From NCBI GenBank assembly GCA_905235375.1, contig CAJOLH010000029.1:1-55933 (forward strand): DNA of 55,933 nt, in the 5' to 3' direction. Positions 32,174-41,597 of the stretch are shown in pieces. The stretch comes from an uncultured Bacteroidales bacterium. GTDB taxonomy: Bacteria; Bacteroidota; Bacteroidia; Bacteroidales; UBA3663. The notes below the pieces were generated by a model. The model searched no databases. It was not told the DNA's origin and was given only the letters and a program-made list of their open reading frames with translations. Made by a program: the position numbers and the translations under genes. Each line of letters starts with the position of its first letter. Position 1 is the first letter of the stretch.

Positions 32174-33154
32174 ATGCTGAGAGCTTTGCAAAGTACATCG
32201 ATTGGGCAGAAGACAGTGGGTGCAATGTGCGCCATCGTCATGCTCTCTTCTGCATCCGACCTCTTTGCACAGCAGGACACCAACGAGAGCATGTATTGGG
32301 CAACACCTACGCTCTACAACCCGGCAGCGGCGGGCTGCGACTCTGCCCTCCACATCACCGCCTTCGACCGTATGCAGTGGGTGGGTGTCGAGGATGCGCC
32401 ACAGACGTTCTTCGTCTCTGCCGACCTCCCTATCAAGTTCGGACGCAAGCGCACGGGCCTTGGTGCCTCTATCCTGAACGACCAGGCGGGTCTCTTCACC
32501 ACCACATTCGTCAGCCTGCAGATGAACTACAGTTTCAAGCTGTGGGGCGGACGACTTGCCGTGGGTCTGCAACCCGGCTTTGTCAATCAGTCCTTTGCTG
32601 GCGGTGATGTCTATATACCCTCGGGCGAAGCCTGGGATGCTTCCGACGATGCCATTCCCACAAGCGATGTGTCGGGCATGACCTTCGACCCTTCGGCAGG
32701 AGTCTTTTTCGAACGAGGATGGTTCTACGGCGGATTCAGCGGTCAACATCTGATGGGAAGTGAGATAGAATTGGCCGATTATGCCTTTTTTGAGCTGTCG
32801 CCGACATTTTATTTTCATGCGGGAGGCAATATTCCGCTGAAACATACGTTATTTATATTGCAGCCTTCGCTACTGGTGAAATCCACCTTTCAGTTCACCC
32901 AGTACGATTTCACCCTCAGGACCACCTACAACCAGAAATTCTGGGGAGGTCTCTCCTACCGTCCGGGCGATGCCGTTGTTGTCATGGTAGGTGCCGACAT
33001 CAATCATGTGCGCTTGGGATATGCCTACGACATCCCCATCTCGCAGATAGGCATTGCAGGCGGCGGGTCGCATGAGATACTGGCGACCTACACGATGCAC
33101 ATCGAACTCGACAAGGTGAAGTCGAGAGGCACGAAGTCAATCAGGATTCTATAG
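32174..33154 (+). CDS. porP: PorP/SprF-family type IX secretion outer-membrane protein
   Basis: The 326-residue protein begins with a signal peptide ending near SSASDLFAQQ. The conserved N-terminal YWATPTLYNPAAAGCDSALH follows and identifies the PorP/SprF family. Alternating beta-strands then fill the rest (FKLWGGRLAVGLQPGF, FYGGFSGQHLMGSEIELADY), consistent with an outer-membrane barrel. PorP-like proteins link the type IX secretion trans-envelope complex to the outer membrane and are needed for export of cargo. It starts the cluster that continues with gldK 54 bp downstream, the conserved order porP-gldK-gldL-gldM-gldN. Confidence 0.93.
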   Translation: MLRALQSTSIGQKTVGAMCAIVMLSSASDLFAQQDTNESMYWATPTLYNPAAAGCDSALHITAFDRMQWVGVEDAPQTFFVSADLPIKFGRKRTGLGASILNDQAGLFTTTFVSLQMNYSFKLWGGRLAVGLQPGFVNQSFAGGDVYIPSGEAWDASDDAIPTSDVSGMTFDPSAGVFFERGWFYGGFSGQHLMGSEIELADYAFFELSPTFYFHAGGNIPLKHTLFILQPSLLVKSTFQFTQYDFTLRTTYNQKFWGGLSYRPGDAVVVMVGADINHVRLGYAYDIPISQIGIAGGGSHEILATYTMHIELDKVKSRGTKSIRIL

Positions 33155-33208
33155 GATATATCGTCCTTACAGGGCGGACAACTAACGCAAAACAATAAAT
33201 ACTAAGAT

Positions 33209-34729
33209 ATGAAGAAAATCTTTCTGGCAATCATCGTGGCCGTCATCGGCTGCACAATGCTGACCAGCTGCATGAAGTCGATGGGCGGACAGGGTGGCGA
33301 GGTCACGGGTGTGCGCGGACGTTCATGGAACGAACCTCAGCCCTACGGCATGGTGCTCGTCAAGCGTGGCTCAATGGAAGTGGGTGCACAAAGCCAGGAC
33401 TCGCTGTGGGGTGACCTGCTCGATGCCAAGGGCATATCGGTCGATGCCTTCTGGATGGACGAGAAGGAGGTGTCGAATGCCATGTACCGTCAGTTTGTCC
33501 ATTACGTGCGCGACTCCATCATCCGCGAGCGTTTGGCCGACCCGGCTTACGGAGGCAATGAGGACTTCAAGATTGAGGAAGACAAGTACGGCGAGCCCGT
33601 CACTCCACACCTCAACTGGTCGAAGCCCATCCCTTGGCGCAAGCCCAACGAGGACGAACAGCGTGCCATCGAGAGCGTCTATTACACCGACCCCATCACG
33701 GGCAAGAAGATGCTCGATGCGCATCAGATGAACTATCGCTATGAGGTGTTTGACTACAATTCATACGCCCAGCGCCGCTATCGTCTCAAACCCGAACTGC
33801 GTGACCTCAACACCGACCATGCCGTTGACTACGATGCCGAAGTCATCATCTCGAAGGACACCGCCTTCATCGACGATGACGGCAACATCGTGCGTTCCAC
33901 CATTGTTCGTCCGCTGCAGTCCGAATGGGACTTCCTCAACACCTACATCGTCAACATCTACCCCGATACCACCGTCTGGGTCAACGACTTTGCCAATGCC
34001 TACACCGACCAGTATGCGCGCTACTACTTCTCGTCGCCCATCTACGACGACTATCCCGTGGTGGGTGTGAGCTGGGAACAGGCCAATGCCTTCTGCCGCT
34101 GGCGCACCGAATTCCTGTTGGCAAGCCATGGTATGCGCGGCATTCAAGTCGAACCTTATCGCTTGCCTACCGAGGCAGAATGGGAGTATGCAGCACGTGC
34201 CGGCAACAACGACCAGACCTTCTCGTGGAAGACCGACGTCCCGCACACCGACAAAGGCTGCTACAACGGCAACTTCAAGCCAGGCGACGGCGACTACAGC
34301 CGCGACGGCTACATCATCACCTCGCCCGTCGGTGCCTATCCGAGCAATGACTTCGGACTCTATGACATGTCGGGCAACGTGGCAGAATGGACTTCGACAG
34401 CCTGGACCGAATCGGGCGTTCACAGTGCCAGCGACATCAATCCCGACTACCAGTACAACGCTGCCAAGGAAGACCCCTACCGCATGAAGCGAAAGGTGAT
34501 TCGCGGCGGTTCGTGGAAAGATGCCGAACATTACGTCCGTGGTGATGTGCGTTCGTGGGAATACCAGAACGAACAACGCTCGTTCATCGGATTCCGCTGC
34601 GTCCGCACCTATCTGGGCAACAACAAGGCCAACGTCAAGACCAGCAAGTCCAAAGCCGCCAAGCAACCCAAGCAAAAGAAAGAACGCGGTGGCGCCAGCA
34701 GTGGCAGCCGATCCGTCAGAAGAAGATAA
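33209..34729 (+). CDS. gldK: Type IX secretion lipoprotein GldK/PorK
   Basis: The 506-residue protein has a lipoprotein signal (Cys21 in TMLTSC). Its formylglycine-generating-enzyme (SUMF1) fold is used here as a structural scaffold: MVLVKRGSMEVGAQ near the start, FWMDEKEVSNAMYRQFV, RLPTEAEWEYAARAGN, and GGSWKD...RSFIGFRCVRTY near the end. GldK/PorK forms the periplasmic ring of the type IX system with GldN, attached to the outer membrane. The basic tail (KSKAAKQPKQKKERGG) is extra. It is followed by gldL after 79 bp containing small AT-rich palindromes. Confidence 0.95.
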   Translation: MKKIFLAIIVAVIGCTMLTSCMKSMGGQGGEVTGVRGRSWNEPQPYGMVLVKRGSMEVGAQSQDSLWGDLLDAKGISVDAFWMDEKEVSNAMYRQFVHYVRDSIIRERLADPAYGGNEDFKIEEDKYGEPVTPHLNWSKPIPWRKPNEDEQRAIESVYYTDPITGKKMLDAHQMNYRYEVFDYNSYAQRRYRLKPELRDLNTDHAVDYDAEVIISKDTAFIDDDGNIVRSTIVRPLQSEWDFLNTYIVNIYPDTTVWVNDFANAYTDQYARYYFSSPIYDDYPVVGVSWEQANAFCRWRTEFLLASHGMRGIQVEPYRLPTEAEWEYAARAGNNDQTFSWKTDVPHTDKGCYNGNFKPGDGDYSRDGYIITSPVGAYPSNDFGLYDMSGNVAEWTSTAWTESGVHSASDINPDYQYNAAKEDPYRMKRKVIRGGSWKDAEHYVRGDVRSWEYQNEQRSFIGFRCVRTYLGNNKANVKTSKSKAAKQPKQKKERGGASSGSRSVRRR

Positions 34730-34734
34730 CCAAT

Positions 34735-34800
34735 TAGAAATCTATAAGGAAATATAAATCCTATAGTAACTATAGATACAATAGTCACTATAAAAACAAG
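34735..34800. repeat. Small AT-rich palindromes between gldK and gldL
   Basis: The spacer holds nested inverted repeats: CTATAAGGAAAT...AATCCTATAG and ATAGTAACTAT...ATAGTCACTAT. No promoter was recognised. The layout (short sub-repeats forming arms) resembles the larger hairpin families of the window. Confidence 0.5.
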
Positions 34801-34808
34801 GCAACATC

Positions 34809-35813
34809 ATGAACTTCCGTAATATCCTTCATATCCTCCAGGTCTTCAAAGGCGAGAAGGGACAGAAACGATTCAACTATCTCTATTCCATTGGTGCCTC
34901 CGTCGTCATCCTTGGTGCACTCTTCAAGTTGACCCACGTCCCTGGCGCCGACCTCATGCTCATCATCGGTATGGGCACCGAGGCCACCATCTTCTTCCTT
35001 TCGGCTTTCGACACTCCTGCACGCGACTACAAGTGGGAGAAGGTCTATCCCGAACTCGACATCCCCAATAAGGAGGAGGCAGCACGCAAACGCCTCGACC
35101 GCATGAAGGATGGCTCTCCCGAATCACGTCGGCGCAGTGGCGAAACCGCTACCGGCAATGCTGCTGGCGGCAATGTCACCATCATCGGTGGCGGTATGCC
35201 TTCGGGAGGCACAATCGTCGTGGGTGGAGGGTCGCCCGCTTCGGGCAGCGCAGCAGCTTTCGGCGGTCACAACGCCGTCGGCGGCACCGCGCCTCTCGTT
35301 GCTTCGGGCAATGTGGGTGTCACTCCCGAACAGGCCGACCAGGTGACCGAAGCCACCGAGAAGTACGTGAAGCAGCTCAACGAGATCAGCGCAGCCCTCA
35401 GCAAACTGCAGGAGACAATGGCTGCCCTCGAAACCACTACGACCTATGCCGAGCAGATGGCTACCCTCAACCGAAACGTACAGGGCCTCAACACCATCTA
35501 CGAGATACAGCTCAAGAGCGTCAGCTCACAGCTCGGCACCATCGAGCAGGTCAACCAGGGTCTCAACAACATCCGCGCGCTCTACGAAAGCGGTCAGAAC
35601 GATTCGTTCCGCATCCGTCAGGAGACCGACCAGATGACCCGCAATCTGCAGCAGCTCAACGAGGTTTATGCACGAATGCTTCAGGCCATGACCGCAGGCT
35701 ACGGTATGCAGATGCCGCAGCAGCCCATTGGGCAGCCCAATATGGCATACAATCCCCAGCAAACCCTCTACGGCCAGCAGCCCCAGCAACCCGGCTTCAA
35801 TCCGCAGCGTTAA
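34809..35813 (+). CDS. gldL: Type IX secretion inner-membrane motor protein GldL/PorL
   Basis: This 334-residue protein has two transmembrane helices near the N-terminus (YSIGASVVILGALFKLTHV and MLIIGMGTEATIFFLSAF, about 24-64). A Gly/Ser-rich linker (about 110-170) and a long coiled-coil region (EKYVKQLNEISAALSKLQ... ) follow, then a Pro/Gln-rich tail (MQMPQQPIGQPN). GldL with GldM forms the proton-driven motor of type IX secretion; the acidic residues in the second helix and flank are the usual proton path. Its position between gldK and gldM and its topology make the call certain. Confidence 0.95.
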   Translation: MNFRNILHILQVFKGEKGQKRFNYLYSIGASVVILGALFKLTHVPGADLMLIIGMGTEATIFFLSAFDTPARDYKWEKVYPELDIPNKEEAARKRLDRMKDGSPESRRRSGETATGNAAGGNVTIIGGGMPSGGTIVVGGGSPASGSAAAFGGHNAVGGTAPLVASGNVGVTPEQADQVTEATEKYVKQLNEISAALSKLQETMAALETTTTYAEQMATLNRNVQGLNTIYEIQLKSVSSQLGTIEQVNQGLNNIRALYESGQNDSFRIRQETDQMTRNLQQLNEVYARMLQAMTAGYGMQMPQQPIGQPNMAYNPQQTLYGQQPQQPGFNPQR

Positions 35814-35849
35814 CCCCACTCCGTTCCGTCTGTTGCGATGCCATCGCAG

Positions 35850-35934
35850 CCCTTCGAACCTTTCGAACCCCTTAAACCCCTCGAACCTTTCGAACCCCTT
35901 AAACCCTTCGAACCTTTCGAACCCTTTAAACCCC
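35850..35934. repeat. Nine nonamer repeats ahead of gldM
   Basis: Nine consecutive 9-mers of the form CC(C/T)(C/T)T(C/T)(G/A)AA fill 35850-35930 with a higher-order 27-bp period (CCCTTCGAA, CCTTTCGAA, CCCCTTAAA). They end 10 bp before the gldM ATG. The reverse complement of the same nonamer family occurs in frame inside the histidine-kinase gene (55286-55339). Confidence 0.85.
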
Positions 35935-35939
35935 AATAA

Positions 35940-37493
35940 ATGAGTGCCAATAACAGCAGACTGTCCCCCCGTCAGAAGATGATCAACCTGATGTATATCG
36001 TCTTCCTTGCTATGGTGGCGATGAACGTATCAGGCGATGTCCTCGAAGGCTTCAAGCACGTCGAGGACGCCCTCGATGCCAGTAATGCCGGTGCGCAGTC
36101 ACGCAATCAGAAACTATACCAGGAGTTCGACCGCGCCCGCGAGAACAACCCCGAGAAGGTGTCCCGCTGGTACAATCATGCGCAGGAGGTGCGTACGAGT
36201 GCCGAACAGCTTGTAACCTTCATCGACTCGCTCAAGCTCGAGATCGTTCGTTATGCCGATGGCGAGGGCGGTGATCCCAACGATATCGAGAACCGCGAGA
36301 ACCTTGAGGCTGTCAACCAGGTCATGCTCTCTCCCATCAAAGGCAAGGGTTCGATACTGCACAAGCGACTGGATGCCTACAAGGAACAGCTCGTGGCATT
36401 CCTTCCCGAAGCCGATGCCCGTGTAGTAGCCAACTACCTCAACACGGCAAAGACCGGCTCGACATTTGCCACTTGGGAAGACCAGATGTTCGAAAACATA
36501 CCCGTCGCAGCAGCAGTTACCATCCTTGCCAAGTTGCAGGGCGATGTCCGCAATGCCGAAGGCCAGGCCGTCGAAAGCCTTATGCAGAGCGTCGATCGTG
36601 GCGATGTGCGCGTCAATCAGGTGAGCGCCTTCGTAATCCCCAATTCCCGTAATGTGATGCGCGGATCCGTCTATGAAGCACAGATCGTCATGGCTGCCGT
36701 CGATACCACACAGACACCCACTATCTACATCGGTGACAAGATCTACAATCCCGCCAAGCAAGGCTACTACAGCGTAACTGCCGGTCGTGAAGGCATACAA
36801 ACCCTGCAAGGCTACCTTGAAGTCGATAAGCCCGACGGCACATCCGAGAAGCTGCCTTTCGAATCGACCTACTTCGTCAGCGAACCCATGGCCACCGTTT
36901 CGAACACAATGATGAACGTGATGTATGCAGGCATCGACAACCCGCTGTCCATCTCCGTTCCTGGCGTGGCAGCAGGTCAGGTCAGCGCTTCGATGACCAA
37001 TGGCACGCTCACCCGCACAGCGTCCGGCTGGGTGGCAAAGCCTAAGACCGTCGATCAGGATGCCGTCATCACCGTCACAGCCAATCAGAACGGCCGAACC
37101 ATGACCGTGAGCCAAACTGCCTTCCACGTGCGTCGCCTCCCCGACCCTACACCTTATTTATTATGTAAGGATGCTGCCGGCAATTCGGTGCGTTACAAGG
37201 GCGGCTCGCCCATCTCCAAGCAGGCGCTGCTCAATGCCGGCGGCATACGCGCCGCCATCGACGACGGTCTGCTCAACGTCGAATTCACCGTCAAGTCGTT
37301 CCGTATCGACATCTTCGACTCAATGGGCAACGACATTCCCGAGGACAGCCAGACATCGGCCTACTCCGACCGTCAGCAGACAGCCATTAGTCGCCTGCAG
37401 CGTGGCAAGAAGTTCTTCATCACCCGCGTCAAGGCTGTGGGACCCGATGGTATCGAACGCACCCTTTCGCCCATCGAAGTCATAATCAATTAA
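35940..37493 (+). CDS. gldM: Type IX secretion motor protein GldM/PorM
   Basis: The 517-residue protein has one N-terminal transmembrane helix (MINLMYIVFLAMVAMNVSGDV, about 14-34) preceded by SPRQKM, the family signature. A mostly helical then beta-rich periplasmic part follows in four domains; visible pieces are WYNHAQEVRTSAEQLVTFID and the C-terminal FTVKSFRIDIFDSMGNDIPE. GldM dimers span the periplasm and transmit motor rotation from GldL to the GldK/GldN ring. The ATG at 35940 follows a nonamer-repeat spacer. Confidence 0.95.
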   Translation: MSANNSRLSPRQKMINLMYIVFLAMVAMNVSGDVLEGFKHVEDALDASNAGAQSRNQKLYQEFDRARENNPEKVSRWYNHAQEVRTSAEQLVTFIDSLKLEIVRYADGEGGDPNDIENRENLEAVNQVMLSPIKGKGSILHKRLDAYKEQLVAFLPEADARVVANYLNTAKTGSTFATWEDQMFENIPVAAAVTILAKLQGDVRNAEGQAVESLMQSVDRGDVRVNQVSAFVIPNSRNVMRGSVYEAQIVMAAVDTTQTPTIYIGDKIYNPAKQGYYSVTAGREGIQTLQGYLEVDKPDGTSEKLPFESTYFVSEPMATVSNTMMNVMYAGIDNPLSISVPGVAAGQVSASMTNGTLTRTASGWVAKPKTVDQDAVITVTANQNGRTMTVSQTAFHVRRLPDPTPYLLCKDAAGNSVRYKGGSPISKQALLNAGGIRAAIDDGLLNVEFTVKSFRIDIFDSMGNDIPEDSQTSAYSDRQQTAISRLQRGKKFFITRVKAVGPDGIERTLSPIEVIIN

Positions 37494-37496
37494 GAA

Positions 37497-37660
37497 ATCC
37501 TAAGGGATTCTAAGGGATTTTAAGGGACTTTAAGGGATCATAAGGGACAAATGTTTCTTGGTTCCATTATTCTCCACAGGCGAAACTATCGTCCCCAAAT
37601 ATCCCTTAATATCCCCAAATATCCCTTAATATCCTCAAATATCCCTTATTATCAAGAATA
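37497..37660. repeat. Hairpin built of AAGGGATTCT sub-repeats (family C, copy 2)
   Basis: The left arm (37497-37550) has five AAGGGA(T/C) units. The right arm (about 37588-37650) has six AATATCCCTTA/AATATCCCCAA units and ends just before the gldN ATG at 37665. The short middle (TTCTTGGTTCCATTATTCTC) is like that of copy 1 upstream of comB. Confidence 0.75.
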
Positions 37661-37664
37661 ATCA

Positions 37665-39017
37665 ATGAAACATCTCCTCCGTCTGATCATGCTCACGCTC
37701 ATGCTGGGCATCGTCATGCCTGAAGCCACCGCACAGGTCAGCGTACGTCGCACCGGCAGTTCCCGCAGCTCCTCTTCGACTCAGAAGAAGAGCAACGACA
37801 AGTCCTCCGACAAGAAACGCGAAAAGGATGCATCGTCCAAATCTGCCGATGCCAAGAGCGGACAGGTTCAGTCCACTCCGCAGCCATCCGGCGACGGACA
37901 GGCGGCCCGAACGGCACGCCGTCCCGAAGGAGCAGTACAGGAGGGCGCAGCTTCGGCTTCGCGTGTGACCCCTACCCGCCGAGTGCAGAAGAAGGAAAAC
38001 CAGCCCATCGTCGATGGCAATAGCCAGCGTCAGCAGTCGTTCGCCGAATACCAGCGCAAGGAAGACGGATTCATGCCCTGGCAGCATGTCGTTTATCGCG
38101 AACTCGACATGGAGAACCCCATCAACGCTTCGCTTTATTACCCCGAAGAACCCATGGACGGACTGACCAACCTCTTCCGCGTCATACTCGATGGCATCTG
38201 TACCAACAGGCTGAAGGGATACGAGTATCTCGATGGGCGCGAAATCTTCAACGAGAAATACGAGGTCAATCCACGTGACATCCTCGACAAGTTCCAGGTG
38301 CTCTATCAGGAGAAACCCGCCGTCGGACAAAACGGCAAGCCCACCTATCTTGTCGAAGAGATGGACGTGCCCTGCAACGAAGTGCTGAGCTATTTCATCA
38401 AGGAACGCTGGGAATTCAACCAGAAGACCTCGAAATACGGCCCGCGCATCCTCGCCATCTGCCCCGTACTTCATCGTGCAGGTGACTTCGGTGGCGACCT
38501 GGTGAAGTACCCCATGTTCTGGCTCAATTACGAAGACCTGCGTCCCCTGCTGCGCGAACACCTCATCATGAGCGACGGCATGAACAACACCCCACGTTTC
38601 ACGATGGAGGAGTTCTTCACACTCGAACAGTACAAGGGCGACATCTACAAGGTGCAGAACACCCGTGGTCTCTCGTTGATGCAGCAGTATCCCGACCCCG
38701 ACACCCTCAAGCTGATGCGTGCCAAGATCGAAGCCGAGCTGCGTGGTTTCGGCGACAGCATCTGGGTCTATGAAGCCACCGAAGCCGACGTCGCACTCCA
38801 GGACAGCATCCGCGCAGCCCGCCGCGCCGAACGTCGTGCCCGTCGCGGGGAACCCACGACCGCATCATCAGGCGATGGCAAGAAGAATCGCCGCACCAAG
38901 GCCGAAGTCGATATGGCTGCCGTCGAGGATGCCAAGGAAGCCAAGGAAGATGCCATCGACAGCCGCATCGAATCGACCGGCAAAGCCCATTCCGCCCGCC
39001 GTTCCGCCCGAAGATAG
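37665..39017 (+). CDS. gldN: Type IX secretion ring protein GldN/PorN
   Basis: This 450-residue protein has a signal peptide (MKHLLRLIMLTLMLGIVMPE). A basic Ser/Lys-rich linker (about 28-125) follows, then the GldN domain: VVYRELDMENPINASLYYPE, FRVILDGICTNRLKGYEYLD and VLSYFIKERWEFNQKTSKYG. GldN binds GldK to make the periplasmic ring of the type IX system. The C-terminal ~80 residues are Arg/Ala/Lys-rich and of low complexity. The long linker and basic tail are longer than in the better-known homologues, as is common in Prevotella-like sequences. Confidence 0.95.
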   Translation: MKHLLRLIMLTLMLGIVMPEATAQVSVRRTGSSRSSSSTQKKSNDKSSDKKREKDASSKSADAKSGQVQSTPQPSGDGQAARTARRPEGAVQEGAASASRVTPTRRVQKKENQPIVDGNSQRQQSFAEYQRKEDGFMPWQHVVYRELDMENPINASLYYPEEPMDGLTNLFRVILDGICTNRLKGYEYLDGREIFNEKYEVNPRDILDKFQVLYQEKPAVGQNGKPTYLVEEMDVPCNEVLSYFIKERWEFNQKTSKYGPRILAICPVLHRAGDFGGDLVKYPMFWLNYEDLRPLLREHLIMSDGMNNTPRFTMEEFFTLEQYKGDIYKVQNTRGLSLMQQYPDPDTLKLMRAKIEAELRGFGDSIWVYEATEADVALQDSIRAARRAERRARRGEPTTASSGDGKKNRRTKAEVDMAAVEDAKEAKEDAIDSRIESTGKAHSARRSARR

Positions 39018-39066
39018 CCCCTTGTCCCACCGCCGCCATCCCTGGCCGCCCCTATCTGTCCCCGTC

Positions 39067-39084
39067 GCAGCCAAGCTTGGCTGC
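39067..39084. repeat. REP-like 18-bp palindrome, copy 1
   Basis: GCAGCCAAGCTTGGCTGC is a perfect palindrome in the gldN-MFS gap, flanked by CCCCGTC and CCCTATT. Related copies lie at 42310-42327 and 44112-44129. Confidence 0.75.
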
Positions 39085-39133
39085 CCTATTCGCCCATTAT
39101 CCCCATTAGTTTCATCATTCCCATAAATAATCT

Positions 39134-40747
39134 ATGACTCAGCTCAAAACCCTTCGCGACTCCGCCGCCCTGCGTTGGACGGCACTACTCCTATTGGCTC
39201 TCGCCATGTTCTGTGCCTACATCTTCATGGACATCCTTTCGCCCATCAAGGACCTCATGCTCTCCGAGCGTGGCTGGGACTCCACGGCGTTCGGCACCAT
39301 GCAGGGCTCCGAAACCTTCCTCAACGTCTTCGTCTTCTTCCTCATCTTTGCGGGCATCATCCTCGACAAGATGGGCGTTCGCTTCACGGCTGTGCTCTCC
39401 GGTGCCGTCATGCTGACTGGTGCCCTCATCAAGTACTACGCCATCAGCGAAAGCTTCATAGGCAGCGGCCTTGAGACATGGTTCACCAACAACCTCAACC
39501 ACATCCCCGTCTTCGAGCAGCTCGGCGTGTCGCCCTTCTACGAGGGTATGCCTGCCTCGGCCAAACTTGCTGCCTGCGGCTTCATGATCTTCGGCTGCGG
39601 TGCTGAGATGGGCGGCATCACCGTCTCGCGCGGTATCGTCAAGTGGTTCAAGGGTCGCGAAATGGCGCTCGCCATGGGTTCTGAGATGGCACTCGCCCGT
39701 TTGGGTGTTGCCACCTGTATGATCTTCTCGCCCTTCTTCGCCAAGCTGGGCGGACACATCGACGTGTCGCGTTCCGTAGCCTTTGGCGTAGTGCTCCTCT
39801 GCATCGCCCTCATCATGTTCGTCGTCTATTTCTTCATGGACAAGAAGCTCGATTCTCAGACTGGCGAAGCCGAAGAGAAGGACGATCCGTTCAAGGTGAG
39901 CGACATCGGCAAGATCCTCAGCAGCATGGGCTTCTGGCTCGTTTCCCTGCTCTGCGTGCTCTACTATTCGGCCATCTTCCCCTTCCAGAAGTATGCGGTC
40001 AACATGCTGCAGTGCAACCTCACCTTCTCCGAAATTCCTGCCGATTCGTTCTGGGCCTCCACCTCGGTCACCATCGTGCAGTATATCGTGATGCTCGTGG
40101 TGGCAGTCACCGCCTTCATGTTCAACTTCATGAAGAACAAGAACGCGAGGTACGGCGTACTCTGCATCTCCATCATCTCCCTCATCAGCTATTGCTACAT
40201 GGGCTATATGCGTCAGTCGGCTGAGTCCATCTTCGCCGTGTTCCCGCTCCTTGCTGTGGGCATCACCCCCATCCTGGGCAAATATGTCGATTACAAGGGT
40301 AAGGCAGCCTCGATGCTCGTGCTGGGCTCACTGCTTCTCATTGCCTGCCACCTCACCTTCGCCTTCATCCTGCCGATGTTCAAGGGCAACCAGGTGGGCG
40401 GTGTCATCGTAGCCTACCTCACTATCCTCGTGCTCGGCTCGTCGTTCTCGCTCGTTCCTGCTTCGCTCTGGCCATCCGTTCCGAAGCTCGTCGAACCCAA
40501 GATCATCGGTTCGGCCTACGCCCTCATCTTCTGGATCCAGAACATCGGTCTGTGGCTCTTCCCGCTCCTCATCGGTAAGGTGCTCGACATGACCAACGAA
40601 GGCGTCACCGACCCCACCAAGTACGACTACACCTGGCCCCTCATCATGCTGGCATGTCTCGGCGTAGCTGCTCTCGTCATCGGTCTCATCCTCAAAGGTG
40701 TGGACAAGAAGAAGGGCCTCGGTCTCGAACTTCCCAATGTGAAATAG
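39134..40747 (+). CDS. MFS transporter
   Basis: The 537-residue inner-membrane protein has about 12 hydrophobic helices, the first at residues 15-35 ([20 protein letters not shown]). Between helices 2 and 3 it has an MFS-like loop, [19 protein letters not shown], with the D-x-x-G-x-R/K motif A remnant. A cytoplasmic loop after helix 6 reads [17 protein letters not shown]. The large, oxalate/formate-antiporter or nitrate-like layout does not identify a substrate. It follows gldN by 116 bp and precedes the TerB/DnaJ gene by 5 bp; there is no evidence that it works in secretion. Confidence 0.88.
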   Translation: MTQLKTLRDSAALRWTALLLLALAMFCAYIFMDILSPIKDLMLSERGWDSTAFGTMQGSETFLNVFVFFLIFAGIILDKMGVRFTAVLSGAVMLTGALIKYYAISESFIGSGLETWFTNNLNHIPVFEQLGVSPFYEGMPASAKLAACGFMIFGCGAEMGGITVSRGIVKWFKGREMALAMGSEMALARLGVATCMIFSPFFAKLGGHIDVSRSVAFGVVLLCIALIMFVVYFFMDKKLDSQTGEAEEKDDPFKVSDIGKILSSMGFWLVSLLCVLYYSAIFPFQKYAVNMLQCNLTFSEIPADSFWASTSVTIVQYIVMLVVAVTAFMFNFMKNKNARYGVLCISIISLISYCYMGYMRQSAESIFAVFPLLAVGITPILGKYVDYKGKAASMLVLGSLLLIACHLTFAFILPMFKGNQVGGVIVAYLTILVLGSSFSLVPASLWPSVPKLVEPKIIGSAYALIFWIQNIGLWLFPLLIGKVLDMTNEGVTDPTKYDYTWPLIMLACLGVAALVIGLILKGVDKKKGLGLELPNVK

Positions 40748-40752
40748 GACCC

Positions 40753-41595
40753 ATGGCATTCGCAAAATGGATAGGCGCCTTCTTTGGCTTGCTCTCAGGA
40801 GGCCCATTCGGAGCAATAGCAGGCTACGCCCTCGGCTACATCGTCGATGACTTCATCAGCAACAGCAACAACCTGCTATCGTCTGACGAACAGAAGTCCC
40901 ATACGCAACAGAAGCGCGCAGGCAGCACAAATAGTGCAGGTCACACCCGCCGCACCACCTATACTTCGCGAGGATCACAGCAGGAAGGCGAGCGCAACAG
41001 CTACCTCTTCTCCCTGCTCCTCCTCTCCGCACACATCATCAATGCCGATCAGAAGATCATGCATTCCGAAATGGAATATGTGCGGCGCACCCTGCGCAAC
41101 AACTTCGGCCCTGCCGCTGAAAGCCAAGGCAACGACATCCTGCTCCGTCTCTTCGAACGTCAGAAGCAGCTCGGCACCGCCTTGTGGACTGAGCAGATAC
41201 GCCAATGCTGCTACCAGATGGTCGGAGCCATGTCGATCGAGGAACGCCTGCAGCTCCTTGCCTTCCTCTGCGAAATAGCCAAGGCCGACGGCAAAGTGGC
41301 ACAAAGTGAAGACGAAGAGATTCGCAATATCGCCACGTGGCTCAGCATCAATCCCAACGAAGTAGATAAGCTCCTCCATTTAGGCACCAACAAGCTCGAA
41401 GATGCCTATCAGGTGCTCGGTGTCTCTCCCGATGCCACCGACGATGAGGTGAAGCGTGCCTACCGCAAGATGGCGCTCCAATACCATCCCGACAAGGTAG
41501 CCACCCTCGGCGATGACGTCAAGGCAGCTGCCGAAAAGAAGTTCAAGGAAATCAATGCCGCCAAGGAACTCATCTGGGCAGCTCGCAAACTCTAA
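40753..41595 (+). CDS. TerB- and DnaJ-domain protein (DjlA-like)
   Basis: I start at ATG 40753 ([20 protein letters not shown]), 280 residues; upstream codons overlap the MFS gene. A Gly-rich hydrophobic N-terminal segment (about 5-32) is likely membrane-associated, as in DjlA. A TerB-like helical domain follows (about 80-195: [39 protein letters not shown]). A J domain with HPD at 245-247 ([26 protein letters not shown]) ends the protein. DjlA proteins are membrane-anchored DnaK co-chaperones. It lies between the MFS gene and cutC with gaps of 5 and 2 bp, so these three form an operon. Confidence 0.93.
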   Translation: MAFAKWIGAFFGLLSGGPFGAIAGYALGYIVDDFISNSNNLLSSDEQKSHTQQKRAGSTNSAGHTRRTTYTSRGSQQEGERNSYLFSLLLLSAHIINADQKIMHSEMEYVRRTLRNNFGPAAESQGNDILLRLFERQKQLGTALWTEQIRQCCYQMVGAMSIEERLQLLAFLCEIAKADGKVAQSEDEEIRNIATWLSINPNEVDKLLHLGTNKLEDAYQVLGVSPDATDDEVKRAYRKMALQYHPDKVATLGDDVKAAAEKKFKEINAAKELIWAARKL

Positions 41596-41597
41596 CC

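Noticed and set aside
33761..34675. 304-codon open frame on the minus strand
   Set aside because: Antisense shadow of gldK.
36114..37127. 337-codon open frame on the minus strand
   Set aside because: Antisense shadow of gldM.
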